The notes beneath the pieces were generated by a model. The model did no database searches, had not been told where the DNA came from, and saw nothing but the letters and a program-made list of their open reading frames with translations. Below are positions 50,462 to 59,040 of a DNA stretch of 64,000 bases, one piece after another. Position numbers and translations under genes: made by a program. The stretch is taken from contig NZ_CALTYA010000010.1 in the NCBI RefSeq assembly GCF_943913405.1, positions 1 through 64,000 of the forward strand, given 5' to 3'. Numbering within the stretch: the first letter of the stretch is position 1; each line of letters opens with the position of its first letter. This stretch comes from an uncultured Flavobacterium sp. Lineage in GTDB: Bacteria; Bacteroidota; Bacteroidia; Flavobacteriales; Flavobacteriaceae.

Positions 50462-52098
50462 TATTTCAACAAGATTTTATTGTATTCTGCTGAATTTGCA
50501 AGCAATGACGTCGCTTTTTTGATCTCAGAATTGTTTTTGGTATAATATTGATACAAGCCTTCCTTGTACTGATATCTTCGGATGATTTCGTCTAGAATTA
50601 ATTCCTTGATTTCAGCTTGGTTTTTGTTCAATTGCGTTTCATCGCTTTTTTGCAAGGCAGTCAGCAATTGCTGAAATTCTACTTTAGTTTCTTCGTCAAT
50701 TTTTTCTTTTTTGGCCGCTTCCAAAGTTTTTTTCAGAGCCAATTCTGTTTCCGTATCAAAGGCAAATTTTTCATTTTTCAGATACTTTTTGAAATCTGCG
50801 AAATCTGCATCTGAAATAGTTGGAATCTTATCTCCCAAGTTTGGATTTTTGTAGTAATAGCTGGTTACGTAATTAAAAATTCCGTCGTTTTTAACTAGAG
50901 ATTCAGTGATGGCGCTCATTTTTGCTTCTGCCAATTCCACGTCTGGCTGAATTCCTCCTCCGTCATAAACCGTTCTTCCTTTTCTGGTCTTGAAGGCGTT
51001 GTAATTTTTAGCTTCGGTTCTGACCGCTTTTCCATCTTTGTCTTTGTGCCAATAATCCAAGGCTTGAATACATCTTCCGGAAGGCGTGTAATATCTAGAA
51101 ATTGTAACTTTTACCTGCGTTCCATAAGTCAAATCGATTGGTCTTTGGACCAAACCTTTTCCAAAACTTCTCGCGCCGACAACAACGGCTCTGTCTAAAT
51201 CTTGCAAAGCTCCGGCAACGATTTCTGACGCAGAAGCGCTTCTTCCGTCAACCAAAACTACCAATGGAATTTCAGTATCTACAGGCGATTTCGAAGTTTT
51301 GTAAGTATTGTTGTGTTTTTCAATATGCGATTTTGTCGTCACAATTGTTTCACCGCTTGCTACAAAAAGGTTGCAGATATTTACGGCTTCGCCCAAAAGG
51401 CCGCCCGGATTTCCTCTTAAATCTAAAATGATTCTTTCAGCTCCGTCTTTTTTCAGTTTTTCCAAAGCCTCTTTTGTTTCGGAAGAAGCTTTTGCATTGA
51501 ATTGCGAAAGTACTATATAACCTGTTTTCTCATCAATTTTTGAAAAGAAAGGAACGGCTTTTACGTCAACTTCCTCCAAAATCAAATTTGTAGTATTTGT
51601 TTTTCCCTGGCGTACGTATTTGATTTCAATCTTGGCGTTTTTGCTTCCTTTTAAAAGCTGTGACGCATCATCTTTGAAATCGGCAAGACTTACGTCGCCA
51701 ATCTGAATTATCTCGTCTCCGGCCTTTAAACCGGCCTTGTCTGCAGGATAATTTTTGTAAGGTTCTTTGATGATCAGTTTTCCTTCTTTTCTGGTAATCA
51801 TTGCGCCAATTCCTGTGTATTCACCAGTATTGTTGATCTTGAATTTCACGACATCCTGCTCATTGAAATAAACCGTGTAAGGATCTAATTCTTGAAGCAT
51901 ATTTTTGATTGCCTTGTCCATCAAATCACCAGGATTCGTTTCGTCGACATAGTTCATGTTCACGGTTTTGAACATCATGGTGAAGATTTCGATTTGTTTT
52001 GCAATTTCAAAAAAATCGTTTCTGAAACTGGCGCCTACATATAACAATCCTCCAGCCACAACCGGAATTATATATCTCTTTTTTAAAAATCTGTACAT
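50461..52098 (-). CDS. S41-family (CtpA-like) peptidase
   Basis: A 545-aa tail-specific protease: an N-terminal membrane anchor (about 10-25), a PDZ domain (GEYTGIGAMITRKEGKL onward, about 95-180) and the S41 core with the catalytic serine in VDGRSASASEIVAGAL and lysine in ARSFGKGLVQ. A C-terminal helical extension follows (about 400-545). Cleaves periplasmic proteins from their C-termini. It lies downstream of rnpA (169 bp) and is coupled to the OmpA-like gene. Confidence 0.93.
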   Translation of the reverse strand: MYRFLKKRYIIPVVAGGLLYVGASFRNDFFEIAKQIEIFTMMFKTVNMNYVDETNPGDLMDKAIKNMLQELDPYTVYFNEQDVVKFKINNTGEYTGIGAMITRKEGKLIIKEPYKNYPADKAGLKAGDEIIQIGDVSLADFKDDASQLLKGSKNAKIEIKYVRQGKTNTTNLILEEVDVKAVPFFSKIDEKTGYIVLSQFNAKASSETKEALEKLKKDGAERIILDLRGNPGGLLGEAVNICNLFVASGETIVTTKSHIEKHNNTYKTSKSPVDTEIPLVVLVDGRSASASEIVAGALQDLDRAVVVGARSFGKGLVQRPIDLTYGTQVKVTISRYYTPSGRCIQALDYWHKDKDGKAVRTEAKNYNAFKTRKGRTVYDGGGIQPDVELAEAKMSAITESLVKNDGIFNYVTSYYYKNPNLGDKIPTISDADFADFKKYLKNEKFAFDTETELALKKTLEAAKKEKIDEETKVEFQQLLTALQKSDETQLNKNQAEIKELILDEIIRRYQYKEGLYQYYTKNNSEIKKATSLLANSAEYNKILLK

Positions 52099-52267
52099 AT
52101 TTTTAAAGTTTTTATTTCTTTTTTATTGGAAAAAGCAATCGTTTTATAACCAAATCTTTATGACTTGTAATTGTAACAAATCTAATGAATATTGATTAAA
52201 TTAAATTGAGCCTGTTTTTGAACGCAAAGTAAAAAAGGAATCGCAAAGAAAATTGAAACAATGCCTT

Positions 52268-52654
52268 TCAAAGCTTTTCACTTACTTGCTGCAATTGCAA
52301 ATGAAATTTCTCAAAAACCTGAATCGTCTTTTTGTTTATTTCTTCATAAGTCAATCGGTCTTTTGATTGGTATAAAAGCATGAAAGCATGAGGCTCTTGC
52401 AGATTTTCAATCAAAAGATGTTTGTTCAAGCGATATGTTTCTCTTAAAACTCTCTTGAAATAATTGCGGTCTACGGCTTTTTTGAAATATTTCTTTGAAA
52501 CAGAAACGCCCATTTTCAGTTGCTGCCCTTCATCTACATTTCCTTTGATGAAAACAAGCCGCAATGGGTATTTAGAAACCGATTTCCCTGACTTGAACAT
52601 CAGGTCAATTGTGTTTCTGCTTTTTAGTTTCTCAGATTTTGGATACGTCGACAT
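52268..52654 (-). CDS. rnpA: ribonuclease P protein component
   Basis: A 128-aa RNase P protein assisting 5' maturation of tRNAs. The family stretch is KMGVSVSKKYFKKAVDRNYFKRVLRETYR (about 47-75). The usual RNR reads DRNYFKR here. The ribosomal-protein gene rpmH, its usual neighbour, is not adjacent. Its ATG follows directly the stop of the secreted protein upstream (no gap), so they are likely one transcript. The S41 gene lies downstream. Confidence 0.9.
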   Translation of the reverse strand: MSTYPKSEKLKSRNTIDLMFKSGKSVSKYPLRLVFIKGNVDEGQQLKMGVSVSKKYFKKAVDRNYFKRVLRETYRLNKHLLIENLQEPHAFMLLYQSKDRLTYEEINKKTIQVFEKFHLQLQQVSEKL

Positions 52655-53062
52655 TTATGGATAAATATTATAGACAATTTTTAAATCGGGATAATTGATA
52701 TAAAATTGAATACGATTTCCTTGTGTTTTTCTGGTAATTACTTCAATAACACAACGGTTTCCACTATTGTCAATGCAATTAAAAGTCATGGTTTTATCAG
52801 TCTCATTTTCTATCGTAGTTCCATAAACTTCAATGTTGTAAAGCTGCGTTTGCTGCGAATTCACGACAATTCTGTTTTTGTCGCCGTCAAGCGTAATGAT
52901 GATATTGGTGTCTTTAAAATCAGACCATTTTCCCCATTTTCCTTTGGCATCTTGTTCCATGACGCTGTAGCTTGAGGTTTTGAATCGGTATTTTTGCGCA
53001 AAAGCTTGCTGTGTTCCCAAGATGATAAATGCGAGCAACACTAAATTTTTTAATACTTTCAT
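52655..53062 (-). CDS. conserved hypothetical secreted protein
   Basis: A 135-aa exported protein (signal about 1-22, ending AFAQ) predicted to be mainly beta. No recognised domain. It contains one Cys pair (NCIDNSGNRCVIEV) that could form a disulfide. It shares a transcript with rnpA (gap zero). A TATATTTG box is 27 bp upstream. Function unknown. Confidence 0.6.
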   Translation of the reverse strand: MKVLKNLVLLAFIILGTQQAFAQKYRFKTSSYSVMEQDAKGKWGKWSDFKDTNIIITLDGDKNRIVVNSQQTQLYNIEVYGTTIENETDKTMTFNCIDNSGNRCVIEVITRKTQGNRIQFYINYPDLKIVYNIYP

Positions 53063-53361
53063 TTTGAAATTTCTAAAGGGGTAAAGTTACAAATATATTT
53101 CACGGGGCGTAATTTGCTGCAGCGTTTCGTAAATTTCTACAGAATTAAAGATGCAGTTCCCCAATTTATCCACACATTCTACAACAATTCAAATTGATTC
53201 CACTTGCATTTATTGTTACAAAAATTAATTTATCTGATTAAAAATTAGCTTCTAAACTGTTGATTTATATAGGAAAACTCAAAAAAAGTATATTTATTTT
53301 ATTGTCGATCTCATAAAAATAAAAACACGTGGCACTGAACTTGCCTTAACTCAAGGAAATT
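53063..53361. other. gene-free divergent stretch upstream of the small Thr-rich gene
   Basis: 299 bp with no credible gene. It contains the promoter box for the leftward gene (53090-53097) and one exact DnaA consensus 9-mer TTATCCACA (53166-53174), judged to be a chance hit. Confidence 0.6.
53090..53097 (-). promoter_or_regulatory. -7 box (TATATTTG) for the 135-aa secreted protein and rnpA
   Basis: TATATTTG on the minus strand, 27 bp before the ATG at 53062. Confidence 0.55.
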
Positions 53362-53652
53362 ATGAATTATAAAAAATCAAATATGAAAAATTTACTATTA
53401 AGCGCAATAATGTTAACAGGAGTTGTAACATTTGCTCAAGAAACACCAAAGAAAGCTGATAAAAAAGCGAAACAAACTACAACAACAACTACTGTAAAAG
53501 CTGATAATGCAGCCGAAGTTACTAAAACAACGGAAGTGAAGCAAGATGCTAACGGTGACAAACAAGTAGAAACGACTACGTCTACAAAAACGGCTACGCC
53601 AGCACAACCAGCTGCGCCAGCAACAACTACAACTACCACGAAAAAACAATAG
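53362..53652 (+). CDS. small secreted Thr/Lys/Ala-rich protein
   Basis: A 96-aa protein: signal peptide (up to about 25, ending TFAQ) and then a low-complexity region of Thr runs, Lys and Ala, with no domain. An alternative start is ATG 53383 (89 aa). AAGGAA precedes the first ATG, favouring it. Probably periplasmic and disordered. A clear terminator follows. Function unknown, and composition alone should not be used to assign one. Confidence 0.6.
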   Translation: MNYKKSNMKNLLLSAIMLTGVVTFAQETPKKADKKAKQTTTTTTVKADNAAEVTKTTEVKQDANGDKQVETTTSTKTATPAQPAAPATTTTTTKKQ

Positions 53653-53682
53653 TTTTTTCCTTAACCAACCAAACCATTATTA

Positions 53683-53712
53683 AAAAACCTCTAAAGCGAT
53701 TTAGAGGTTTTT
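53683..53712. terminator. terminator between the small secreted gene and the patatin-like gene
   Basis: AAAAACCTCTAAA-GCGA-TTTAGAGGTTTTT, a perfect 13-bp hairpin usable from both directions. Confidence 0.92.
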
Positions 53713-53723
53713 GATTTTTATAA

Positions 53724-54761
53724 TTATTTGTTTTTAATAAGTTTCTTCGCAATTTCATTCAACTCTTTTCTATTTTGATCTACAAAAGAAAGTCCGGATT
53801 GAATTAATTCATAAATATTTTTTGCTGAAACATCATCCATTTCAGAAGAAGCATTTTTTAAGGAAGGCATTAGTCTGTAATAGTTTTTTGCATTTCTCGC
53901 ACCTAAAGTTTCGTACATTTTTCTGATGTGATAATCTGTAGTTTCCACGTTCGCAGAAAGCAAGATGTCAATCAAAGGCTGAATCCATTTTACTTTTCCA
54001 GCATTTTCAAATTGCCTGAAAGTGTAAGGTTTCAAGACTTCGCCAGTTCCTACAGAAACAATAATCATATCGCTTATTTTTGGAAAATCAGGCTTCGACA
54101 AATCATTCAATATTTTAGAAAATTCAATTTTTCTCGCTTCCGCGTAAGCGCATAATGCAGGATTGTTGGCATAAACGCCTCCGTCGATCAACGTAAATTC
54201 TTGCCCGTAAAATGATTTTATTTTAGCTGGTTCAAAATAAGTCGGCGCAGCGGCAGTGGCTCGGCAGACATCTTTGACATAGAAATTTTCCAGATTTGAT
54301 TCTGCTTCGTGGCTTGTAAAAAACTTGGCTTTTCGATGAAAAATATCATACGAAGTAATTAAACTCGGCTTGATGAAGCTTTTGATTTGCAAATTTCCGA
54401 AGACTTCTTCCAGTTGCTTTTCTAATCCGCGCTGTGAAATCTTCTCGCTGAAAAGGCCAAACGGATTGATGATATGCTGCCAGAAAGAAACGTTGAAAAT
54501 CGTCTCGCCGCGTTTTGCGTATAAATCCAAAGCGGTTTCTACAGAATATTTCGCTTTGTTGTCATTGTCAGGAAATAGCAGGATGGAAGCAAGAATGCCG
54601 CCGGTGCTAGTTCCTGCGATCAGGTCAAAATAATCCCCGATTTTTGCCGTCGGATTATCCAGCTTTTGAAGCTGTTCCTCGATATATTTTAGGATTACAC
54701 AAGTAATTATCCCGCGGATTCCTCCGCCATCGAGGCTTAAAATTCTAATTTTTTTTGCCAT
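53724..54761 (-). CDS. patatin-like phospholipase
   Basis: A 345-aa patatin fold. The oxyanion-hole motif DGGGIRG (11-17), the nucleophile S52 in GTSTG (50-54) and the DGG motif with D193 (193-195) form a complete Ser-Asp dyad, so phospholipase A activity is likely. There is no signal peptide. Patatins also serve as effectors of anti-phage CBASS systems, but no nucleotide cyclase is here. It is the last of four leftward genes after the M15 gene (73 bp gap), so it may act as an effector or release enzyme of the accessory locus. Confidence 0.88.
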   Translation of the reverse strand: MAKKIRILSLDGGGIRGIITCVILKYIEEQLQKLDNPTAKIGDYFDLIAGTSTGGILASILLFPDNDNKAKYSVETALDLYAKRGETIFNVSFWQHIINPFGLFSEKISQRGLEKQLEEVFGNLQIKSFIKPSLITSYDIFHRKAKFFTSHEAESNLENFYVKDVCRATAAAPTYFEPAKIKSFYGQEFTLIDGGVYANNPALCAYAEARKIEFSKILNDLSKPDFPKISDMIIVSVGTGEVLKPYTFRQFENAGKVKWIQPLIDILLSANVETTDYHIRKMYETLGARNAKNYYRLMPSLKNASSEMDDVSAKNIYELIQSGLSFVDQNRKELNEIAKKLIKNK

Positions 54762-54834
54762 GGCTATTAGGTTTTATGATCTAAAGTTTATGATTTAAGA
54801 TTTGGGGTCTCGAATTCGAATTTTAGATATTGTA

Positions 54835-55155
54835 TTAAAGACTTAAAATTACGGTTTGAAGCACCGTTTTAAAGATGCTGTTTTTAATATTGTTCAGTTT
54901 TATTTTTGATAAGCCCGCACCTTGCAAGGCTTTTAATGTCACCAAATCTTGCTGGCTTTTCAAGAGCCAAGCAAATTCGTCTTCCGTTAAGGAACCAGCT
55001 ACAAAAAGAATCGACCAGCGCTCTAGTTTTTCTCTTGATTTTTCTAAGAAATCTTTCACGTCTTTTTGAATTTCTGGCTTGAATTCTGTGTATTTGTCGC
55101 CCAAAACCGTGATGAGGTTTTTGCGCAATTCTTCTAATAATTTTTCAATATCCAT
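54835..55155 (-). CDS. hypothetical 106-aa protein
   Basis: An all-helical small protein without signal or membrane segment. Unrecognised. It lies 5 bp after the lipoprotein gene and 73 bp before the patatin gene, all pointing left. The pattern WSILFVAGSLTEDEFAWLL suggests a conserved helical family. Probably works with the lipoprotein and M15 genes. Confidence 0.5.
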   Translation of the reverse strand: MDIEKLLEELRKNLITVLGDKYTEFKPEIQKDVKDFLEKSREKLERWSILFVAGSLTEDEFAWLLKSQQDLVTLKALQGAGLSKIKLNNIKNSIFKTVLQTVILSL

Positions 55156-55160
55156 GATTC

Positions 55161-55625
55161 TTAGTTTTTAGAGATTAAATCCAGAAGGCTGTCTTTTGAC
55201 TGTTTGTCTTTTTTGATTTCATATTGAATCAACAAATCCATGGCTTCAAGTACTTGATTTTTAGATTCTTCCAAGAAAACTGGTGTCAAAGTTTCTTTTT
55301 CTTTCCATCTTTTGAAAAAACCACCTAGAAGATTTTTTTCTTTGTCAGTCAAAATTGTCCACATGGCAAAAGTGATTTGATTGTCAGGCTTGTTTTTTTC
55401 ATATTCAGCTAACTTTTCAATATTTAGGAATAAGGCTTCAACTTCCGCTAGGTTTTTAGAATACGGAGTTGTTGCTTTGTCCATCAATTTTGACGTTTCG
55501 ACTTTCAATTCTGTAGTTTTTTGATAGGAATATTGGTCAAAAACTGCTGTTCTAGTTGATTCGCAGGAAAATGTTGTAAAAGCCAGCAACAGCATCAGTG
55601 CTATTTTATTTCTTAGTTTCTTCAT
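55161..55625 (-). CDS. hypothetical lipoprotein of the M15 cluster
   Basis: A 154-aa lipoprotein with TFSC lipobox (Cys21) and a helical body. No known domain. It starts one base after the M15 endolysin-like gene, so they are tightly linked. An envelope partner or a spanin-like role is conceivable, but nothing in the sequence shows it. Confidence 0.55.
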   Translation of the reverse strand: MKKLRNKIALMLLLAFTTFSCESTRTAVFDQYSYQKTTELKVETSKLMDKATTPYSKNLAEVEALFLNIEKLAEYEKNKPDNQITFAMWTILTDKEKNLLGGFFKRWKEKETLTPVFLEESKNQVLEAMDLLIQYEIKKDKQSKDSLLDLISKN

Positions 55626-55626
55626 C

Positions 55627-56109
55627 TTATGCAGGATTTAAAATTACGTAGCCTTGTTTGTCTTTCTTCAATTTGGATAGCTTTTGCCAAGTAACGTTTC
55701 TCTTTTCAAAATGAGGCATATCTTTGAAAGTTTTCCAGTTTCCTCCCCATTCGTAACCATGCTTTGCGAAAATTTTCACACATTCATACCAATCTGCGAC
55801 TTTATCATTATCCCAATCTTTTTTAGTGTCCCAAGAAGCGATTTTTTCATCGATAATGAGGCAGATATCGACTGCAAAACCATAATTGTGGATAGATTGC
55901 CCGCCTTTTGCATTGGTGATTTTTTTGCCAGGCTTAGTTCTTCCTTGGGCATACATATCATTCTGTTCTTCAATGGTTCTAAGGCCTTGCGTAATTCTTA
56001 CTTTTGCTTTTCCGGTCAAGGCAAGGTCGCATTCTTCGATAATTTGGGTTACTTCGTCTCGAATGCTCGGATGGAGCAGGGCGATTTTTTGTTTAGTAGG
56101 TTTGTCCAT
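55627..56109 (-). CDS. M15-family endolysin-like peptidase (L-alanyl-D-glutamate or D-Ala-D-Ala type)
   Basis: A 160-aa protein of the VanY/CwlK/T5-endolysin type. SIHNYGFAVD (72-81) supplies H74 and D81, and DMPHFE (130-135) supplies H133. Upstream QGLRTIEEQNDMY is the family start of the domain. There is no signal peptide, so it would need release or a holin-type route, as phage endolysins do. It has its own TATATTTG box and heads the M15-lipoprotein-106-aa-patatin group. Whether it works with the toxin genes upstream is an inference from position. Confidence 0.85.
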   Translation of the reverse strand: MDKPTKQKIALLHPSIRDEVTQIIEECDLALTGKAKVRITQGLRTIEEQNDMYAQGRTKPGKKITNAKGGQSIHNYGFAVDICLIIDEKIASWDTKKDWDNDKVADWYECVKIFAKHGYEWGGNWKTFKDMPHFEKRNVTWQKLSKLKKDKQGYVILNPA

Positions 56110-56132
56110 AGTTTTATTATTTAATTATACTA

Positions 56133-56140
56133 CAAATATA
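56133..56140 (-). promoter_or_regulatory. -7 box (TATATTTG) for the M15 gene
   Basis: TATATTTG on the minus strand, 23 bp before the ATG at 56109. It gives the four-gene M15 group a transcript separate from the toxin genes. Confidence 0.55.
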
Positions 56141-56279
56141 TAAGAAAATAATCAATTAAACTAATTGAAATAAGATTATTTTCCATTAATGTTTTCCTTT
56201 TTTTATTCTGAAGGCTAGTCTTGTTAATTTATTAAATGTACTATTTTTTGTGTTTTGTAAGGGTTTTTATTTAATTTAA

Positions 56280-56410
56280 ACTTCACAAATATCTGATTAA
56301 CAGCTTAACAATCTCATCGGTACCTTTTGAAAGAAATTCATAGTGCCATTGTAAGCTTTTTACTAATGAGGCTATTGATTTTTCAGCAACTTTAGGATTC
56401 AAACAATAAA
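56280..56410 (-). pseudogene. displaced fragment of the toxin gene (pre-toxin region)
   Basis: 56301-56394 matches 57358-57451 of the toxin gene at 88 of 94 bases on the same strand. Translated, it reads KVAEKSIASLVKSL and then EFLSKGTDEI as in toxin residues 535-565, but then diverges to a stop after a few residues (LLIRYL). There is no start codon. An in-frame TGA lies just upstream at about 56434. The fragment holds the junction region before the toxin domain, which is how displaced toxin-tip remnants look in polymorphic toxin loci. Confidence 0.75.
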
Positions 56411-56444
56411 CTTCTAATTCTTTAAATGGAAAAAGTCATAAAAA

Positions 56445-56465
56445 AAGCAGTCTGAAAGACTGCTT
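56445..56465 (-). terminator. terminator of the toxin/immunity transcript
   Basis: AAGCAGTCT-TTC-AGACTGCTT on the minus strand followed by T-run, directly after the 99-aa gene. Confidence 0.88.
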
Positions 56466-56469
56466 AAAA

Positions 56470-56769
56470 TTATTTTTTTATTACATATTTGCCTTCAGAA
56501 TTTTTTTCAATTTCAGCAATTATCATGTTGAAATTTTGATAATATAAAGGTTCACCTGTTTCATCTGAAATAATTAAAAAGTCTCTATTGTCAAATATTG
56601 CATCAATTGATATGACCCAGCTATTTAATATTGTGCCTTTTGGCCTCGCAACTTCATCATCTTCATGGAACATTACTTTAACAATATCTTTTTCATTGTA
56701 ATAATCTCCTTTTAAATCTTTAAGAACTTTTTTTGTTTTTTCTAAAATTTGCTTTTCTGTATTTTTCAT
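56470..56769 (-). CDS. candidate immunity protein to the zincin toxin
   Basis: A 99-aa cytoplasmic protein. Its ATG overlaps the toxin gene stop as ATGA, so the two are translationally coupled, as toxin and immunity genes usually are. The pattern NSWVISIDAIFDNRDFLIISDETGEPLYY resembles small SMI1/Imm-like immunity folds, but I cannot place it in a named family. A terminator follows at once. The role is inferred from position, size and coupling. Confidence 0.6.
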   Translation of the reverse strand: MKNTEKQILEKTKKVLKDLKGDYYNEKDIVKVMFHEDDEVARPKGTILNSWVISIDAIFDNRDFLIISDETGEPLYYQNFNMIIAEIEKNSEGKYVIKK

Positions 56770-59021
56770 AATTTTATTATTAAATGTTCTAAGCCATAAT
56801 CATTTACTCTTATTCTATTAATATAATTCAATGAATCTATAAATTCTGCATCTGTCCAGAGTTTTCTGTTTTGGAGTATCTGCTTCCAAACATACATTTC
56901 TTTGTCTAATTTTGATAGCGATTTATATACTATTTCGCCCAGTTCTTCCATATGTTTCAAATGTGCCAACTCGTGGAATACAATTATTTCAGTTGCCTCT
57001 TTTGAAAGGATAAATTGTTTGGTTATTGCATCAAATCCACCCACCAATGGCGGGTTTTGGCTACTCATAAATCTAAATAAATCGTCTACCTTATCAAAAC
57101 CCATGAGAGGTTTAAAAAGTTTTTTAATACTTTTCAAATCTCCATCAATTACCAAGATTATCCCCTTTTCTTTTAGCAACCCCCTTAGTTTTCTGATTTG
57201 TGATGCTCTTAGAATAGAACCGCCCAAATTCCCTTTAGTTGGTTTGGCTTGTGCCATCCAGTCTAAATCTGATTTGGAAAGATTTGGCACGTCATCAACA
57301 AATTTTTTTGCTAAATCAGCAACAACTTGTTTCATATTCGTAAACACCTCATCCACCAGCTTAATAATCTCATCGGTTCCTTTTGAAAGAAATTCATAGA
57401 GCCATTTTAAGCTTTTTACTAAGGAAGCTATTGATTTTTCAGCAACTTTAAACGGTAATTTTAGAGTTCCGATCAATAAATTTCCTAAAGCTTTGAAGGT
57501 TTCGCCTAGCTTTGCTATTATGGCTTCAATGCTCAAAACGCCTCCTGTAAAAAGAATTCCGACTGCAATTTCAATTGCCAATTCAACCACAAAGCCAATG
57601 AACATTCCTGAAAAATAAGCAATTTCTACAATCGAAGTTGTCGAATCAGAAAGCGCCCATTTTTTTATATTTGTTGCTAATGTAGCAAAAATTTGGCCAA
57701 AATCAAGTTCTTGAAAAGCAAGTATGCAGTCGTCGATTTGCTCTAATAATTGCGGGCCTTTTTCTTTGAAATTTTCTAATAATTCTGCAATTTCGCCAGC
57801 GCCTTGAAAAAGATATTGAACTAGCGAAAATATACCGCAGATGGCTTCAATAAAACCATTCCAAAGACCACATATAAAAGCATTGACTGCATAAATAGAC
57901 TCTTTTAAAATATCTGAAAAATCAATGTTTTCAAGTTTATCTAAGGCCGCGTCAATTGTGATTCTTAAATTTTTATATTTCTCTAAAAGCATCTCTGAAA
58001 AACTCGCCTTTCCAGGAATAAAAGAAATAGGGTTTATTGCAAATGGAAAAATAGCCTGAACAGGAACTTTCGAAATAAAATTTAAGGCATTTTGGATACT
58101 TTCATCATATGCTTCTGTGTTTTGTCTTAAGTTTTTAACCGCATTTTTTATCAATGAATTTATTTCGGAATCATCAATGTTGTCTAAAACTGTTGTTATT
58201 CCTGGAAAAAGCAAAGGTTGAAATTTTACATTCTCTTCAGGCTTTGCCGGATTCCAGTTTTTTTCTTCAATGGTGCAGTTGTTTCTGATTCCGTCGATTG
58301 CTATTTCAATTCCTGAGGCGATTAACTTGATTAATTTTGAATCTGAGACCAAGAAAGAAATTGCTTCAAACACGCAGGAGATTAGGTTCACGGTATTACT
58401 TTCAACTTTGTCTTTTCTCAATAATTCCTGCAAGTCTGATTTTGAAATATTGTATTGCGAATTGATATAACTTGCAAATTCTGAATTTTGCGAAAATAAC
58501 TTATCAAAAAAGCTTGAATTATTTACGCTTTCCCCTTTTTTAATATACATTGTGGCTCCGCTCCAGTCTCCAGAATTGTCTTCCAGAAAAAATAAAATTT
58601 CATTTTTATCAGGAATAGTTTTTGGATCGTTGAATAGATTAGTTAGTTGACTAGATTCTTTAGAAATAAATAATTTGACTTTGAAAGCTTTTTCCCCATC
58701 ATCTAATTTTCTGTTTCCGCCTTTAGCCTCAACAACAAAGGTTTGTTCGATTATTTTTATTTTCTGTGAAGGGTTTTGATTAGAACTTGAATCAACAATT
58801 ATCTCAAAATTGCCATAAGTGTAGTTTTTGGAGCCTAGGAAAAAGTTGTTTTTTATATCCTCTCCATTTTTTGATAGTGGAGAAAACGCGAATGGATTTT
58901 GTTTTTCAGAAGCTGTATTGTTTAGAGGTAAATCAAAAGGGTCATTTTTTGGAAATAAACTTCCTAAAAATCCATCATCAGCTTCGCTATCCCAAATTAT
59001 TGGGAAATTATTTGTGCTCAT
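56766..59021 (-). CDS. polymorphic toxin with C-terminal zincin-like metallopeptidase domain
   Basis: A 751-aa protein without a signal peptide. The C-terminus has FHELAHLKHMEELG, an HExxH zinc motif followed by a second possible His ligand, then YVWKQILQNRKLWTDAEFIDSLNYINRI, as in zincin-like metallopeptidase toxin (Tox-MPTase) domains. The segment before it (about 470-570) has hydrophobic helices (SGMFIGFVVELAIEIAVGIL and after), as in many pre-toxin regions. The N-terminal 440 residues are unrecognised. The start MSTNNFPI (59021) is used, since the ATG at 59054 adds 11 residues at the foot of a hairpin. Decayed copies nearby support tip exchange. Confidence 0.72.
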   Translation of the reverse strand: MSTNNFPIIWDSEADDGFLGSLFPKNDPFDLPLNNTASEKQNPFAFSPLSKNGEDIKNNFFLGSKNYTYGNFEIIVDSSSNQNPSQKIKIIEQTFVVEAKGGNRKLDDGEKAFKVKLFISKESSQLTNLFNDPKTIPDKNEILFFLEDNSGDWSGATMYIKKGESVNNSSFFDKLFSQNSEFASYINSQYNISKSDLQELLRKDKVESNTVNLISCVFEAISFLVSDSKLIKLIASGIEIAIDGIRNNCTIEEKNWNPAKPEENVKFQPLLFPGITTVLDNIDDSEINSLIKNAVKNLRQNTEAYDESIQNALNFISKVPVQAIFPFAINPISFIPGKASFSEMLLEKYKNLRITIDAALDKLENIDFSDILKESIYAVNAFICGLWNGFIEAICGIFSLVQYLFQGAGEIAELLENFKEKGPQLLEQIDDCILAFQELDFGQIFATLATNIKKWALSDSTTSIVEIAYFSGMFIGFVVELAIEIAVGILFTGGVLSIEAIIAKLGETFKALGNLLIGTLKLPFKVAEKSIASLVKSLKWLYEFLSKGTDEIIKLVDEVFTNMKQVVADLAKKFVDDVPNLSKSDLDWMAQAKPTKGNLGGSILRASQIRKLRGLLKEKGIILVIDGDLKSIKKLFKPLMGFDKVDDLFRFMSSQNPPLVGGFDAITKQFILSKEATEIIVFHELAHLKHMEELGEIVYKSLSKLDKEMYVWKQILQNRKLWTDAEFIDSLNYINRIRVNDYGLEHLIIKL

Positions 59022-59040
59022 AATTTTAAGTTTTAAAAGA

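Larger units (their letters stand above)
56110..56469. other. gene-free stretch between the M15 gene and the immunity candidate
   Basis: 360 bp: the M15 promoter box (56133-56140), a decayed toxin-gene fragment (56280-56410) and the terminator of the 99-aa gene (56445-56465). Confidence 0.75.

Noticed and set aside
53166..53174. Exact DnaA consensus TTATCCACA beside rnpA, as a second oriC candidate
   Set aside because: A single box with no clustering and no strand switch nearby. One such hit per window can occur by chance in AT-rich sequence.
53362..53652. Thr/Lys/Ala-rich protein as an antifreeze or amyloid protein
   Set aside because: Composition alone does not support such a call.
53724..54761. 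Patatin gene as a CBASS effector
   Set aside because: No CD-NTase (nucleotide cyclase), Cap2/Cap3 or similar gene is adjacent. The patatin lies with the M15 group instead.
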